NCBI GenBank assembly: GCA_002362105.1
Contig: DETD01000026.1
Location: forward strand, 1-64,000
Length of the DNA stretch: 64,000 nucleotides
Source: Bacteroidales bacterium UBA3297
GTDB lineage: Bacteria; Bacteroidota; Bacteroidia; Bacteroidales; Paludibacteraceae
Direction of reading: 5' to 3'
Shown: positions 26,141 through 35,235 of the stretch, piece by piece
Layout: the number at the start of each line of letters is the position of its first letter
Position numbering within the stretch: position 1 is the first letter of the stretch
Notes under the pieces: model-generated
Told to the model about the DNA's origin: nothing
Databases searched by the model: none
What the model saw: the letters and a program-made list of their open reading frames with translations, nothing else
Made by a program: the position numbers and the translations under genes

Positions 26141-27064
26141 ATGGAAGGACTAGTTGTAAAAAATACGGGTAACTCCTACTTGGTGCGGACGGCAGACAAG
26201 CAGGTGTTCGACTGCCACTTGAAGGGCAATTTCCGCATTCAGGGTATTAAGAGTACCAATCCTATCGCAGTCGGCGATAATGTGGAGTTTGACGTCCGGT
26301 CGGCGGAAGACTGTCTCATCACCAAACTTCTGCCTCGCCGTAACTATATTGTGCGCCGTCCGGCGAACCTTTCGAAACAGTTGCACATCATTGCATCGAA
26401 CCTCGATGCGGCTATGCTGGTGGTCACCATCAACCATCCGGTCACTTCTACCGTGTTCATCGACCGTTTCCTGGCTACCTGCGAGGCCTACAGTGTGCCG
26501 GGCATGTTGCTCATCAACAAGGTGGACCTCTACGACGATGACGAGAGGGTGTATATGGAAAATTTGGTGCGCCTCTACGAGCAGATTGGTTATCCGTGCT
26601 ATGTGGTGTCGGCTAAAACTGGCGAGGGGGTGGCCGAGGTGGCCGAACTCCTGAAAAATAAAATAACCCTGCTTTCGGGTAACTCCGGTGTCGGCAAGTC
26701 TTCGCTGGTGAATGCCATTAATCCCGATTTTAAGGCGCGTATTGGCGATTTGTCTGATGTCCACGATGCGGGTATGCACACCACTACCTTCTCTGAAATG
26801 TTCGAGATTGCGCCAGACAGTTTTATTGTCGACACGCCGGGAATCCGTGGTTTTGGCACTATCGATTTCAAGAAAGAAGAGGTGGGGCACTACTTCCCCG
26901 ATATTTTTCGCTTCTCTTCGGAGTGCCGTTTCGGAAACTGCACGCATACCCACGAACCTGGCTGCGCCGTGCTGAAAGCGGTTGAAGAACACTATATAAG
27001 CGAATCGCGCTATAATAGCTATCTTAGTATAATGGATGACGAGAACGACGCTAAATACCGTTAA
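26141..27064 (+). CDS. rsgA: Ribosome small-subunit GTPase RsgA
   Basis: Circularly permuted GTPase that checks late 30S assembly. It is 307 residues from ATG 26141 (MEGLVVKNTGNSYLV); the 13-codon upstream extension lies in the frr terminator. An OB fold is at ~1-70, then permuted G motifs: NKVDLYDDD (G4, ~128), SAKTGEG (G5), GNSGVGKSSL (G1, ~180) and DTPGIRGFG (G3). A C-terminal zinc site is formed by CRFGNCTHTHEPGC. A TATTTTTG motif ends three bases before the ATG, so a leaderless message is possible. The sensor kinase gene follows after 9 bases. Confidence 0.95.
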   Translation: MEGLVVKNTGNSYLVRTADKQVFDCHLKGNFRIQGIKSTNPIAVGDNVEFDVRSAEDCLITKLLPRRNYIVRRPANLSKQLHIIASNLDAAMLVVTINHPVTSTVFIDRFLATCEAYSVPGMLLINKVDLYDDDERVYMENLVRLYEQIGYPCYVVSAKTGEGVAEVAELLKNKITLLSGNSGVGKSSLVNAINPDFKARIGDLSDVHDAGMHTTTFSEMFEIAPDSFIVDTPGIRGFGTIDFKKEEVGHYFPDIFRFSSECRFGNCTHTHEPGCAVLKAVEEHYISESRYNSYLSIMDDENDAKYR

Positions 27065-27073
27065 CTGACGCTT

Positions 27074-28252
27074 ATGCATATCACTTTCGAGAATTTTGCA
27101 AAGGTTAAATATTTGTTCGCCTTTCTGGCTCTGGTTATTGTAGCCATTTCCACCTACTTTACGAATGGATTGGTAAAGAGTGTGGCACAGGAGGAAGAAC
27201 GCAAGATGACTCTTTGGGCCGAGGCTACCCGGAAGGTTGCGTCGGCTGGTGAGGTCACCGACTTCGATTTCCTGCTGAAGGTGATTGAAGACAATACGAC
27301 CATTCCGTGCTTTATTCTCGACCAGAATAACAATGTGGTGGGCTCTAGGAATATAAGTGTGCCTCAGTCGCTCGGACAAACGGAACTAGACGATTTCTGG
27401 CGTAGGAAACGGACCAACTACAGCGATTTGCATGACCCTATTGTTATTGAAATCGACCACGATACCCGCCAATATATCTTTTACGACAACTCGTTGTTGC
27501 TGAAACGCCTGTCCTATTATCCCTACATCCAGTGGGGGGTTATCCTGATCTTCTTTTTGGCTGTTTTGTTCTTTTTCACGTTGGCTAAGCGGGCAGAACA
27601 AAACAAGGTGTGGGCCGGACTCTCGAAGGAGACGGCACACCAGTTGGGTACCCCTATCTCGTCGCTGATGGCCTGGGTGGAACTGATGAAGGTGCAGAAT
27701 ATGGCTCCCGATGTGATTCCGGAAATGGAAAAAGATGTGGCCCGGTTGCAAACTATTGCCGACCGCTTCTCGAAAGTCGGCTCTATTCCCGAACTTAAGC
27801 CGGCCTGCTTGAACGACGTGCTCGAAAATACGCTGGCCTATATGCGGCGGAGGGTGTCGGCCAAGGTGGTTATCTCTACGGCCTACCAAACCGACGGACC
27901 GGTCAATCTGCTGCTTTGTGTGCCTTTGTTCGAGTGGGTTTGTGAAAATCTCTGTAAAAATGCGGTCGATGCTATGGAGGGACGTGGCAGCATTACGGTG
28001 AACGTTGCCTTGCATGAAAATAAGGTCTGCCTCGATTTTACCGATACGGGAAAGGGCATTCCAAAGTCGAAGTTTAAAACGGTGTTCCAGCCGGGCTTTA
28101 CTACGAAGAAGAGGGGGTGGGGACTTGGTCTGTCGCTGGTGAAGCGGATTGTTGAAGATTACCACCACGGTTCCATCTTTGTCAAACAGTCTGAAATAGG
28201 CAAGGGTACCACTTTCCGTATTTTGTTGAACCTCCCTTCCAAAGATGAATAA
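27074..28252 (+). CDS. Membrane sensor histidine kinase
   Basis: A 392-residue kinase with two transmembrane helices (~11-30 and ~153-173) enclosing a periplasmic sensor of about 120 residues. The phospho-acceptor is His189 (SKETAHQLGTPISSLM). The ATP-binding domain has the N box ENLCKNAVDAM, G1 DTGKGIP and a G2-like GWGLGLSLVKRI. No response regulator gene is adjacent, so its partner is elsewhere. It follows rsgA closely and ends at a shared terminator with dnaG. Confidence 0.9.
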   Translation: MHITFENFAKVKYLFAFLALVIVAISTYFTNGLVKSVAQEEERKMTLWAEATRKVASAGEVTDFDFLLKVIEDNTTIPCFILDQNNNVVGSRNISVPQSLGQTELDDFWRRKRTNYSDLHDPIVIEIDHDTRQYIFYDNSLLLKRLSYYPYIQWGVILIFFLAVLFFFTLAKRAEQNKVWAGLSKETAHQLGTPISSLMAWVELMKVQNMAPDVIPEMEKDVARLQTIADRFSKVGSIPELKPACLNDVLENTLAYMRRRVSAKVVISTAYQTDGPVNLLLCVPLFEWVCENLCKNAVDAMEGRGSITVNVALHENKVCLDFTDTGKGIPKSKFKTVFQPGFTTKKRGWGLGLSLVKRIVEDYHHGSIFVKQSEIGKGTTFRILLNLPSKDE

Positions 28253-28258
28253 AAAGAT

Positions 28259-28300
28259 AAAGCGCACACCGCATCGTTTGCCGTGTGCGCTTTATTTTTT
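28259..28300. terminator. Bidirectional terminator between the kinase gene and dnaG
   Basis: AAAGCGCACAC and GTGTGCGCTTT form a perfect 11-bp stem with a 13-base loop, then TATTTTTT; the upstream side is A-rich for the minus strand. Confidence 0.88.
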
Positions 28301-30389
28301 ACATTACATTGCCCCGTTGGTCTGAAATCTCACGGTAGATGTTTTTGAGCATCATGTACTCCTTCATCTTGTCAACTCTCGACTTTTGGTCTTGGTCGGT
28401 GAGCATATCTTTCTCCTTTTGGCTTATCTCGTCTTTCACAATCTGCCACTGTAAGTCAAGAATGATGCGGGGCACTTTCAGTATTAACTCGTTGTCGATA
28501 TCGGGGTAGAGTGGGTCCATCAGCAGCTCGCTGGCAACCCTGCTCACTTCTATGTCGGAGTTGTTAAGAAAGTGGCTTTGCGTGAGGTAGTTCGTATCGT
28601 TCATGTGCTCAAGTATGTCTTTTTTGATGCGTTGGTAGATGGGATTCTGGAAGTCGATGTTGTCAATCTCCATCCGCATCAGTAAGATGTATTGGGCTAC
28701 GGTTATTTTTGTCTTGTCTCCGTTGTCTTCCTCTTGCTGCATCAGTATGTCGTTCCCGTTTTTCAGCAGATAGTGGACGATGCTGCGCTCGTACGGCTCG
28801 TAGGGCGAAACCGGCATTTCAATCGGGTTGGTGGTCGTTGTTACCCGCTGTTGTGTGCCCGGTTGGATGAACTCTGTAGGAATGAGCGCCTCTAAAGGAA
28901 TGTCTTCTGGAGTGCCGGCTATGTGCTGTTGACCGCTCTGGTCGTTGGCCGGGGTGGTGCTGGTATTGCTGGCCTCGGTGGCGGTTGTCGTATTGCCATA
29001 GGCGCTCGCATCCGTGTCTTCACCTTTCTGTTGCTTGTTGTAGGTCTCTAACAGTTTTTTCTGGCGCAACTCGCCCACCTGCTCGGTAAGGGCCAATTCG
29101 TTAGCGTCGAGCAAGCGGCTGCATTCTTGAATGTAGACCGAGCGGCGTATCTTGTCGGGAATGGCGGCTATGGTCGATGCCGTCTCCATTATGGCACTGG
29201 CTTTGGCCAATGGGTTCTTAGCGATTTCCGGACCGAAGTGTTTGGCAAAGAACAGCACATAGTCTTGCTCGTTTTCGGTCAGGAACTGTTTGACCTCCTC
29301 GCCGCTGTGGTTCTGTGCAAAGGTGTCGGGGTCGTCGTCTGGTGGCAGAATTACCACATGCACATACAGCCCCTGTTCTAGCAGCAGTTTGCCGTTTTTC
29401 AGTGCAGCGTGAACGCCGGCTCCATCGCCGTCGTACATCATTGTCACGTGCTTTTCTTCGCTGTCTTCACCGCCTACCGACGGAATGACGCGCTTCAGCA
29501 GCCTTATCTGTTCGCTGGTCAGTGCGGTACCGCATGGCGCCACAATGTTCTCAATGCCGGCCTGAACCATCGATATGACGTCGCAGTAACCTTCACTAAT
29601 GTAGCACTTCTTCTCTTTCTGTATAGCTTTCTTTGCGAAATACAGTCCGTAGAGGGCGAACCTTTTCTGGTAGACATCGCTTTCTGGCGAATTCTGGTAT
29701 TTGACCGGATCGTCGGCACGGAGAGTTCGGCCGCCGAATGCGATAACCTGACCCGAAATGGAGTGGATTGGGAATATGGCACGGCTGGCAAAACGGTCGG
29801 TGGTGGGCCCGCCTTCGTGGGGTATAGAGGCTCCCAGTTTAACCAGGTACTCGGTCTTTATACCCTTGGTTGCGGCTTCCTTGGTGTAGTGGTCGCGCTC
29901 TTTTAGGGCGTAGCCTAGCTGGAATTTGTTGATGATGTCTTGACGGAAACGGCGCTTCTGCATAAAATAGGTCATACCTACCTGCTGGCCTTCGTCGCTT
30001 TCGTGCAGATTCTTTATGAAGTGCTGGTTCAGCCATTCGTTGGTGTGAATCAGACTTTCGCGCTCGTTGTGCTTCTGCCGGTCTTCTGCCGACATTTCTT
30101 TGTCTTCTACCTCAATGTGGTACTTGTTCGCCAGTATCTTGATGGCTTCAATGTAACTCACATTCTCAATGTTCATGATGAAACTGATGGGGTTACCGCC
30201 ATTACCACACACGAAACAGTGGCAGAAGTTTTTGCTGGGTGACACATAGAATGAAGGACGTTTGTCGTCGTGGAACGGACAAAGTCCCACATAGTTGACT
30301 CCGCGGCGCTGTAGCGTCAGGTAGTCTTCTACTACTTCTTTAATTTCTGCGCGATCCTTTATCGCCTCTATGGTCTTTGCATCTATCAT
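28299..30389 (-). CDS. dnaG: DNA primase
   Basis: Makes RNA primers at the replication fork. It is 696 residues from ATG 30389 (MIDAKTIEAIKDRAEIKE). The N-terminal CHC2 zinc domain is CPFHDDKRPSFYVS...CHCFVCGNGG (residues ~38-65). The catalytic core holds EGYCDVISM and the TOPRIM acidic cluster MYDGDGAG. A Thr/Ser/Gln-rich linker (~455-510) precedes the helicase-binding C-terminal domain. A -7 motif TATATTTG lies only four bases upstream of the ATG. Confidence 0.95.
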   Translation of the reverse strand: MIDAKTIEAIKDRAEIKEVVEDYLTLQRRGVNYVGLCPFHDDKRPSFYVSPSKNFCHCFVCGNGGNPISFIMNIENVSYIEAIKILANKYHIEVEDKEMSAEDRQKHNERESLIHTNEWLNQHFIKNLHESDEGQQVGMTYFMQKRRFRQDIINKFQLGYALKERDHYTKEAATKGIKTEYLVKLGASIPHEGGPTTDRFASRAIFPIHSISGQVIAFGGRTLRADDPVKYQNSPESDVYQKRFALYGLYFAKKAIQKEKKCYISEGYCDVISMVQAGIENIVAPCGTALTSEQIRLLKRVIPSVGGEDSEEKHVTMMYDGDGAGVHAALKNGKLLLEQGLYVHVVILPPDDDPDTFAQNHSGEEVKQFLTENEQDYVLFFAKHFGPEIAKNPLAKASAIMETASTIAAIPDKIRRSVYIQECSRLLDANELALTEQVGELRQKKLLETYNKQQKGEDTDASAYGNTTTATEASNTSTTPANDQSGQQHIAGTPEDIPLEALIPTEFIQPGTQQRVTTTTNPIEMPVSPYEPYERSIVHYLLKNGNDILMQQEEDNGDKTKITVAQYILLMRMEIDNIDFQNPIYQRIKKDILEHMNDTNYLTQSHFLNNSDIEVSRVASELLMDPLYPDIDNELILKVPRIILDLQWQIVKDEISQKEKDMLTDQDQKSRVDKMKEYMMLKNIYREISDQRGNVM

Positions 30390-30393
30390 AGTG

Positions 30394-30401
30394 CAAATAT
30401 A
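30394..30401 (-). promoter_or_regulatory. -7 element immediately before the dnaG start codon
   Basis: TATATTTG, then CACT, then ATG on the minus strand. If used, transcription would begin at or next to the start codon, giving a leaderless dnaG message. No good -33 element at 19-21 bases. Confidence 0.4.
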
Positions 30402-30405
30402 CACA

Positions 30406-30441
30406 AAACAAAAAAGTGCAGGGAGAAATGCCCTGCACTTT
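30406..30441 (-). terminator. Terminator of the 335-residue lipoprotein gene
   Basis: AAAGTGCAGGG/CCCTGCACTTT, a perfect 11-bp stem with a 7-base loop, followed on the minus strand by TTTTTGTTTTG. It separates the lipoprotein gene from dnaG. Confidence 0.88.
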
Positions 30442-30470
30442 ATTTGAACATGGTTTGAACGAGGTCTTTG

Positions 30471-31478
30471 TTATAAAGAGATGCCTAGCAACGCCGAAAT
30501 GGTTGCTGCGTTCACGTCGTCTTCTGAGTCGAACATGTCGACCAAAGCTGGTGAAACACCATTGTTCAGCAACCCTTGTTTGAAGGCTGCCTTATATTCG
30601 TCGGTACCGTTGCGGTAGGCCTCCTTGTAGGTGCCTATCTGCTGAATGAGGTCGGCGTTGTTGATAATCTCGCCCAAGGTCTTTCCGTTCAGCGACTCCA
30701 GTACTTTTGCTGCCTCTGCTGCATCGGTTGTGCCCTGGTCAGCAGTCTCACCGCCATCAAGATTGATGCCGAAAATAACCATAGCAGTTTCTTTCGGATG
30801 CTCAGAGTCCATAACCTGTTGTACAAGAGTCTCTCCAATACCAGTGGCAATGGCGGTTGCCTTCACGTAGGTGCTTCTGTAGATGGAGTTGCTGCTTAAC
30901 TGGTATTTTCCTTTGATCTCTTTTTCGAGGAGGTCAAGTGCGGCCTCTTTCTCTTCTTGGGTACTATTGTTGTTCGTCAATGTCTCGTAGGCATTGCCCA
31001 GCGTTTTACCGTCTTCATATCCGTTCAGGTATTGCGCTGCGTTTGCAAGAACCGACGACTTCTCGTCAGGAGAAAGGCTGGTAATGATGGCAGAAATGCC
31101 GGTGTTGCCGATGTTTGTGTCGGTAAACAGCTTGCTCACGGTTGTATCTTCTAAACCGGTGGCGTCTGAAATAAAACGTTCAACTTGTCCAAGATAGTCT
31201 GGATTGCCTTTCGACAAGACTTCTTGAATTTTTGACTTCGCATTAGAGAGGTTTTCCTCTAGCTTGCTTTTCCCGGTTTCTGAAAATCCGCTTTCTTCTG
31301 CTGCAATATAGTCAAGCAAACTGCTGGCTATGTTGGCTGCAGCCTCTTGCGAATTTTGTTGTTGGACTTTTTGCTCGTTGGCATTTTCGTCTTCGTCGTC
31401 GTTGTTACAACTTTGTGTGCAAACCGAGAAACTCAATAAGGAGGCAAATGCGAGAAAACTTACATATTTTTTCTTCAT
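30471..31478 (-). CDS. Surface-type lipoprotein, 335 residues, unknown function
   Basis: The lipoprotein signal peptide ends in TQSC (Cys24), and the mature protein begins CNNDDEDENANEQ, an acidic stretch resembling the Bacteroidota lipoprotein export signal that sends lipoproteins to the outer face of the outer membrane. The rest is helical and Ala/Ser/Asn-rich with no enzyme motif. Near the end, YKEAYRNGTDEYKAAFKQGL resembles the C-terminal part of the small lipoprotein at 31629-32060, so the two may be related. Own terminator. Confidence 0.72.
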   Translation of the reverse strand: MKKKYVSFLAFASLLSFSVCTQSCNNDDEDENANEQKVQQQNSQEAAANIASSLLDYIAAEESGFSETGKSKLEENLSNAKSKIQEVLSKGNPDYLGQVERFISDATGLEDTTVSKLFTDTNIGNTGISAIITSLSPDEKSSVLANAAQYLNGYEDGKTLGNAYETLTNNNSTQEEKEAALDLLEKEIKGKYQLSSNSIYRSTYVKATAIATGIGETLVQQVMDSEHPKETAMVIFGINLDGGETADQGTTDAAEAAKVLESLNGKTLGEIINNADLIQQIGTYKEAYRNGTDEYKAAFKQGLLNNGVSPALVDMFDSEDDVNAATISALLGISL

Positions 31479-31576
31479 GGTAATGTAGTATTTAGTTTTA
31501 AACTAGTGTAAATAAATTACTCAAATATAGGTATTTAAATAATACGATGTGCTAAAAAGACGAATTTTTTCTAAAT

Positions 31577-31606
31577 AAAAAAGCCAGATGCGGTTGCACC
31601 TGGCTT
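31577..31606 (-). terminator. Terminator of the 143-residue lipoprotein gene
   Basis: AAGCCAGGTGC/GCATCTGGCTT with one mismatch, followed on the minus strand by TTTTTTATTT. Confidence 0.8.
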
Positions 31607-31628
31607 AAAACTCGCTAAAGCTGTTCTT

Positions 31629-32060
31629 TTAGTCTTCTGTGCTATTGTCGTCCGAGAATATGGTCTCCAACAATCCTTTCAGAGCTGAAACAGAGGAACT
31701 GTTCTCAAGCAGGTTTGTAACGGTTTCTGCATCGCCGATACCGCCGGCTGCTGCTACGAAAGCGGCCTTGTAGGTATAGCTCTGGCTTTTCTTGTATTTC
31801 TTGCCATAAGTAACCATCTGGGTCATGCTGGTAATGCCACTAACAGAAGTTACACCATTCTCTTTTACATCGGCGTATGCATCGGCATAGGCCTTACCGT
31901 CGTTAGAGCCCTGCTCAAAAGCGGTTTTTATGTCTGCTGTGTCAACTGTGGTAATTCCACCGTTGTTGTCGTCATCGTCGTCGTCGCTACAAGCAGCGTT
32001 GTTGAAACCTACGAATACGAGCAGTGCTGTTGAAAAGAGGGCCAATAATTTCTTTTTCAT
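31629..32060 (-). CDS. Small surface lipoprotein with SDDDDDD export signal
   Basis: A 143-residue lipoprotein. The signal peptide ends NNAAC (Cys23), and the mature N terminus is CSDDDDDDNNGG. SDDDD directly after the cysteine is the surface export signal described for Bacteroides fragilis lipoproteins, so this protein is probably displayed on the cell surface. The remainder is a short helical domain (YKKSQSYTYKAAFVAAAGGI) resembling the C-terminal part of the neighbour at 30471-31478. No function assigned. Confidence 0.75.
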   Translation of the reverse strand: MKKKLLALFSTALLVFVGFNNAACSDDDDDDNNGGITTVDTADIKTAFEQGSNDGKAYADAYADVKENGVTSVSGITSMTQMVTYGKKYKKSQSYTYKAAFVAAAGGIGDAETVTNLLENSSSVSALKGLLETIFSDDNSTED

Positions 32061-32101
32061 TTTCTGGATAAATTAAGTATTTGTTAAATTGTTTGTAATC
32101 T

Positions 32102-32806
32102 TTATTTCTCGGCAGAAGCCAACGCCATCATGCTGATTTTTACGTTTACCCCACTAAATGCCTTTGCACAGGCTTCTAGGGTGGCCCCCGTCGTCAGCAC
32201 ATCGTCGATAATGGCTATGTGCCGGCTTTCAACTTTGTCTAAGTTGCGTGTGGCGAAAATGTCTTTGACGTTTTCCCGACGCTCTTCGGCGGTCTTTTTC
32301 GTTTGCGTGGTGTTCGCTGTCTTTCTGTACAAGACGTCTGTCACTACGGGTTTGCCAAGCGACTGACCTATGCCTCGGGCTATGCATTCTGCCTGATTGT
32401 AACCGCGGACTTTCAGTTTGTCGGGGTGGAGTGGTACTGGTACTAGTAGGTCAATGTCTTCCCACCTTCCGCCTCTTAGCTCGGTGCCGAATTGGTAGCC
32501 TAACGCCTCGCCTAGTTGGCTGAATCCGCGATATTTGATTCCGTGTAGCAGTTTTTGTGTCATGTTGCCTTTCTCGAAGTAGAGAAACGTGGTTGCCATC
32601 TCTACTTTTACCCTTCCGTAGAAGCGTTGTTCAAAACTGTTGCCCTCCTCTTCGTGACGATGGGTGTAGGAAAGACGGGTGCGGCAGTCGAGGCAGATTA
32701 AATCCTCTCCTCTGGCAAGCACGTTGTCGCAACAGACACACAGTCTAGGGTAGAACAATTGGGTGAAATCAGACAGCGTGTCTTTTATCCAACTCCCTAA
32801 TTTCAT
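32102..32806 (-). CDS. ComF-family phosphoribosyltransferase-like protein
   Basis: A 234-residue cytoplasmic protein of the ComF/GntX family. An N-terminal zinc ribbon (CVCCDNVLARGEDLICLDC, residues ~20-38) precedes a PRTase fold with the diphosphate-ribose loop VAIIDDVLTTGATL-type motif (HIAIIDDVLTTGATLEACAK, ~196-215). ComF proteins assist DNA import during natural transformation in some bacteria; elsewhere the role is open. It ends 13 bases after the DUF4197 gene begins its downstream side, so these are likely co-transcribed. Confidence 0.85.
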   Translation of the reverse strand: MKLGSWIKDTLSDFTQLFYPRLCVCCDNVLARGEDLICLDCRTRLSYTHRHEEEGNSFEQRFYGRVKVEMATTFLYFEKGNMTQKLLHGIKYRGFSQLGEALGYQFGTELRGGRWEDIDLLVPVPLHPDKLKVRGYNQAECIARGIGQSLGKPVVTDVLYRKTANTTQTKKTAEERRENVKDIFATRNLDKVESRHIAIIDDVLTTGATLEACAKAFSGVNVKISMMALASAEK

Positions 32807-32818
32807 GCCGTGTTGTCC

Positions 32819-33682
32819 TTAGCTGTTCTTCTTGGTGTCGAGTCTGCCAAACACTTTTTTCAGCACGTCGTTTACGCGGGCGTTCACATTGGTGCGAATC
32901 TGGTATTCCTGGTCTGCGACTTTTGTGAACAGACCATCGAGCGCTTTGCCGGTAATGTAGTCAGAAAGGTCGTTGTTGACCTCTTGAACCGACTGAACGC
33001 TGGCATACTGGCTGCTAGTGATGACACCGGTTAACTGTGCGGCTGTAAGTCCGGCTTTGACAGTCTTGTCGCTGATGACATTTGCCAACTTGTTGTTGTA
33101 GTCGGCAAATTTCGTCCAGGCAGATGTGGTGGTAACACCGGCAACTTTCACGCTGTTCAACGAGGAAGTTACAGGTTCGTGGAACGCACTCTGCAACTGG
33201 GTCGCTGTGTTATCGTGCAAGTAAGAGGTGGCAGCGTTGTCTGCTCCGAAAAGGATGCTTTCTGCATCGCTGATCGTCATCTTTGTGATGGCACTCTTGA
33301 AAATATTTACCGACTTTGGTGCTGCGTCTTCGGCGGCACTGTTAAACAGCTTTATGAAGGTATTCTCGTCAGGAATGCTGGAGTTTGTTGCGTTAAGAAG
33401 CTTACTGAAGGTCTCGTTTTTCGACAAGGCCTGTACTGCGCTGAATGCGGTGGCTGCTTCTTCTGGCATGCCGATCTTTACGGCTGCATCGTTCAAATAA
33501 CCGCCGTCTTTGCTCAAATTGGTTGCTGCGGTGTCGATGCCGACGCTGAGGGCTGACTTTAATCCGGTAGCTACTTCTGAGTCTTCTGTGATTGCGTCGA
33601 GAACGCTTGACGCCTCGTCGCAACTATATGATGCCAATAAGATGGCGCCTGCGCATGCGCTTTTGAGTACGATGTTTTTCAT
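32819..33682 (-). CDS. DUF4197-family lipoprotein
   Basis: A 287-residue lipoprotein: signal peptide MKNIVLKSACAGAILLASYS with Cys21 (ASYSCDEASS). The mature part fits DUF4197, a family of unknown function in Proteobacteria and Bacteroidota (LKSALSVGIDTAATNLSKDG, FKSAITKMTISDAESILFGA, GLTAAQLTGVI). No acidic export signal follows the cysteine as strongly as in the two lipoproteins nearby, so it may face the periplasm. The ComF-like gene begins 12 bases downstream. Confidence 0.82.
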   Translation of the reverse strand: MKNIVLKSACAGAILLASYSCDEASSVLDAITEDSEVATGLKSALSVGIDTAATNLSKDGGYLNDAAVKIGMPEEAATAFSAVQALSKNETFSKLLNATNSSIPDENTFIKLFNSAAEDAAPKSVNIFKSAITKMTISDAESILFGADNAATSYLHDNTATQLQSAFHEPVTSSLNSVKVAGVTTTSAWTKFADYNNKLANVISDKTVKAGLTAAQLTGVITSSQYASVQSVQEVNNDLSDYITGKALDGLFTKVADQEYQIRTNVNARVNDVLKKVFGRLDTKKNS

Positions 33683-33782
33683 AAATTCTATTGTTTAGTT
33701 GTTTTTATTCGTTCATTACAAAAATTAGTCCGAACTTCCTTTCTGGGAAAATAAATTATATGAAAATACGGATTTTTTGCGT

Positions 33783-34445
33783 TTATTGTTGGTTTTCTAC
33801 AATTTTTCCGTCCTCCATGCTAATGACGCGGTCCGATATTTTTGCCAGGTCTTGGTCGTGGGTGACGATGACGATGGTTTGACCCATTTTGTCGCGTAAA
33901 TCGAATAACAGACGGTACAGTTCGGCCTTGTTTTTAGAGTCGAGACTGCCCGATGGCTCGTCGGCTAGCAGGATGTCGGGCTCGTTTATGAGTGCCCTGG
34001 CCACTGCTACGCGTTGCTTTTCTCCGCCCGACAACTCGTTCGGACGGTGGTTGGCACGGTCTTGAATGCCTAGATACTCCAACAGTTGCTTCGCTTTTTC
34101 CTGTGCATCTTTACTAGACTTGTGCGCTATGAGGGCTGGAATGCAGATGTTCTCGAGAGCACTGAATTCGGGAAGTAGCTGGTGAAACTGGAAGACGAAG
34201 CCGATGTGCTTGTTACGGAATGCCGATAATTCTTTCTCGTTGAGGGAAAGGACGTCCTGCCCGTTTATACAGACGGTCCCGTTGTCGGGCTTCGACAGTG
34301 TGCCTACTATTTGCAACAGGGTCGTCTTGCCGGCTCCGCTGGGGCCGATAATGGAGACCACCTCGCCTTTGCCGATATGGAGGTTTATGCCTTTTAAGAC
34401 TTGCAGACTGCCAAAACTCTTGTTGATGTTCTCGACTTTAATCAT
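33783..34445 (-). CDS. ABC transporter ATP-binding protein, LolD/MacB type
   Basis: A 220-residue ATPase with Walker A GPSGAGKTTLLQ (~34-45), Q loop, signature LSGGEKQRVAVARAL (~140-154), Walker B ILLADEPSGSLD (~160-171) and the switch His in VIVTHDQD. Size and signature match the LolD subfamily (lipoprotein release) and MacB ATPases. No permease gene is adjacent, so the partner is elsewhere. It overlaps the end of the diadenylate cyclase gene by 8 bases. Confidence 0.9.
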   Translation of the reverse strand: MIKVENINKSFGSLQVLKGINLHIGKGEVVSIIGPSGAGKTTLLQIVGTLSKPDNGTVCINGQDVLSLNEKELSAFRNKHIGFVFQFHQLLPEFSALENICIPALIAHKSSKDAQEKAKQLLEYLGIQDRANHRPNELSGGEKQRVAVARALINEPDILLADEPSGSLDSKNKAELYRLLFDLRDKMGQTIVIVTHDQDLAKISDRVISMEDGKIVENQQ

Positions 34446-35217
34446 TACTCTTCTTTAATTTAGAAAGGTATTGCTCCAGTTTCTCTTGCGAAATGCCCGT
34501 TTCTATGTTCCCAAATTCAGACCAGGATATCCGACCGGTCTCTTCTGAAACCACAATGGCCCAGGCGTCCGATTTTTCGGTAATGCCTAAAGCGGCCCTG
34601 TGACGCAGTCCGAGGTCTGGATCAACATCGGTCTTATGGGTGACGGGTAGGATGCAGCTTGCCGCCTTTATCCTTCCGTTCGATATCAGCATTGCACCGT
34701 CGTGCAGGGGCGAGTTTTTGAAGAAAATGTTCTCTATCAGACGCTCGCTGATTTTTGCGTCGATGCGCTCGCCGGTGTCTTCAATGTAGCGGAGGTCGAT
34801 GTTGTGCGGAATGACGATGAGCGCTCCCACTTTGTTGCGGGCCATGTTTTTGCACGCTATCACAATCTGCATAATGTCGTCGTTCTCGATTTTTTGCTCG
34901 TTGAAGTTTAGCACGCGGGTGAGGAAGCGAGAGAAAAAGTTCTGACGGGAGCCGAGTTTCGTGAAGAATTGTCTGATCTCGTCTTGAAAGAGGACGATGA
35001 GCGCAATGACGCCTACGTTGACAATCTGGTCCATTATGGCGCCCAACAACTGCATTTGGAACACGAAGCTAACGACAAGCCAGACGGTAATGAAGAACAG
35101 CACGCCCACAAAGAGTCTGTTGGCCGATGTGCCCTTCAAATCTTTGTATAGCCTGTAGAGAATGCAGGCTACTACAATGATGTCGATATAGTCGATAAAA
35201 CGAGGTCCGAAACGCAT
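34438..35217 (-). CDS. dacA: Membrane diadenylate cyclase (c-di-AMP synthase), CdaA type
   Basis: Makes cyclic di-AMP from two ATP. It is 259 residues: three N-terminal membrane helices (~9-95), then a DAC/DisA_N domain with the two signature motifs, DGA (NSPLHDGAMLI) and RHR (GLRHRAALGITE). This arrangement matches CdaA. It lies between folP (18 bases upstream) and the LolD-type ATPase (8-base overlap), giving a folP-dacA-ABC operon; folP next to dacA is a common order in Bacteroidota. Confidence 0.93.
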   Translation of the reverse strand: MRFGPRFIDYIDIIVVACILYRLYKDLKGTSANRLFVGVLFFITVWLVVSFVFQMQLLGAIMDQIVNVGVIALIVLFQDEIRQFFTKLGSRQNFFSRFLTRVLNFNEQKIENDDIMQIVIACKNMARNKVGALIVIPHNIDLRYIEDTGERIDAKISERLIENIFFKNSPLHDGAMLISNGRIKAASCILPVTHKTDVDPDLGLRHRAALGITEKSDAWAIVVSEETGRISWSEFGNIETGISQEKLEQYLSKLKKSND

Positions 35218-35235
35218 TTTTCCTATTGTCTAATA

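Noticed and set aside
26150..27379. 409-codon open frame antisense to rsgA and the kinase gene
   Set aside because: Both plus-strand genes have full motifs; the antisense frame is a codon-bias shadow rich in His, Arg and Gln.
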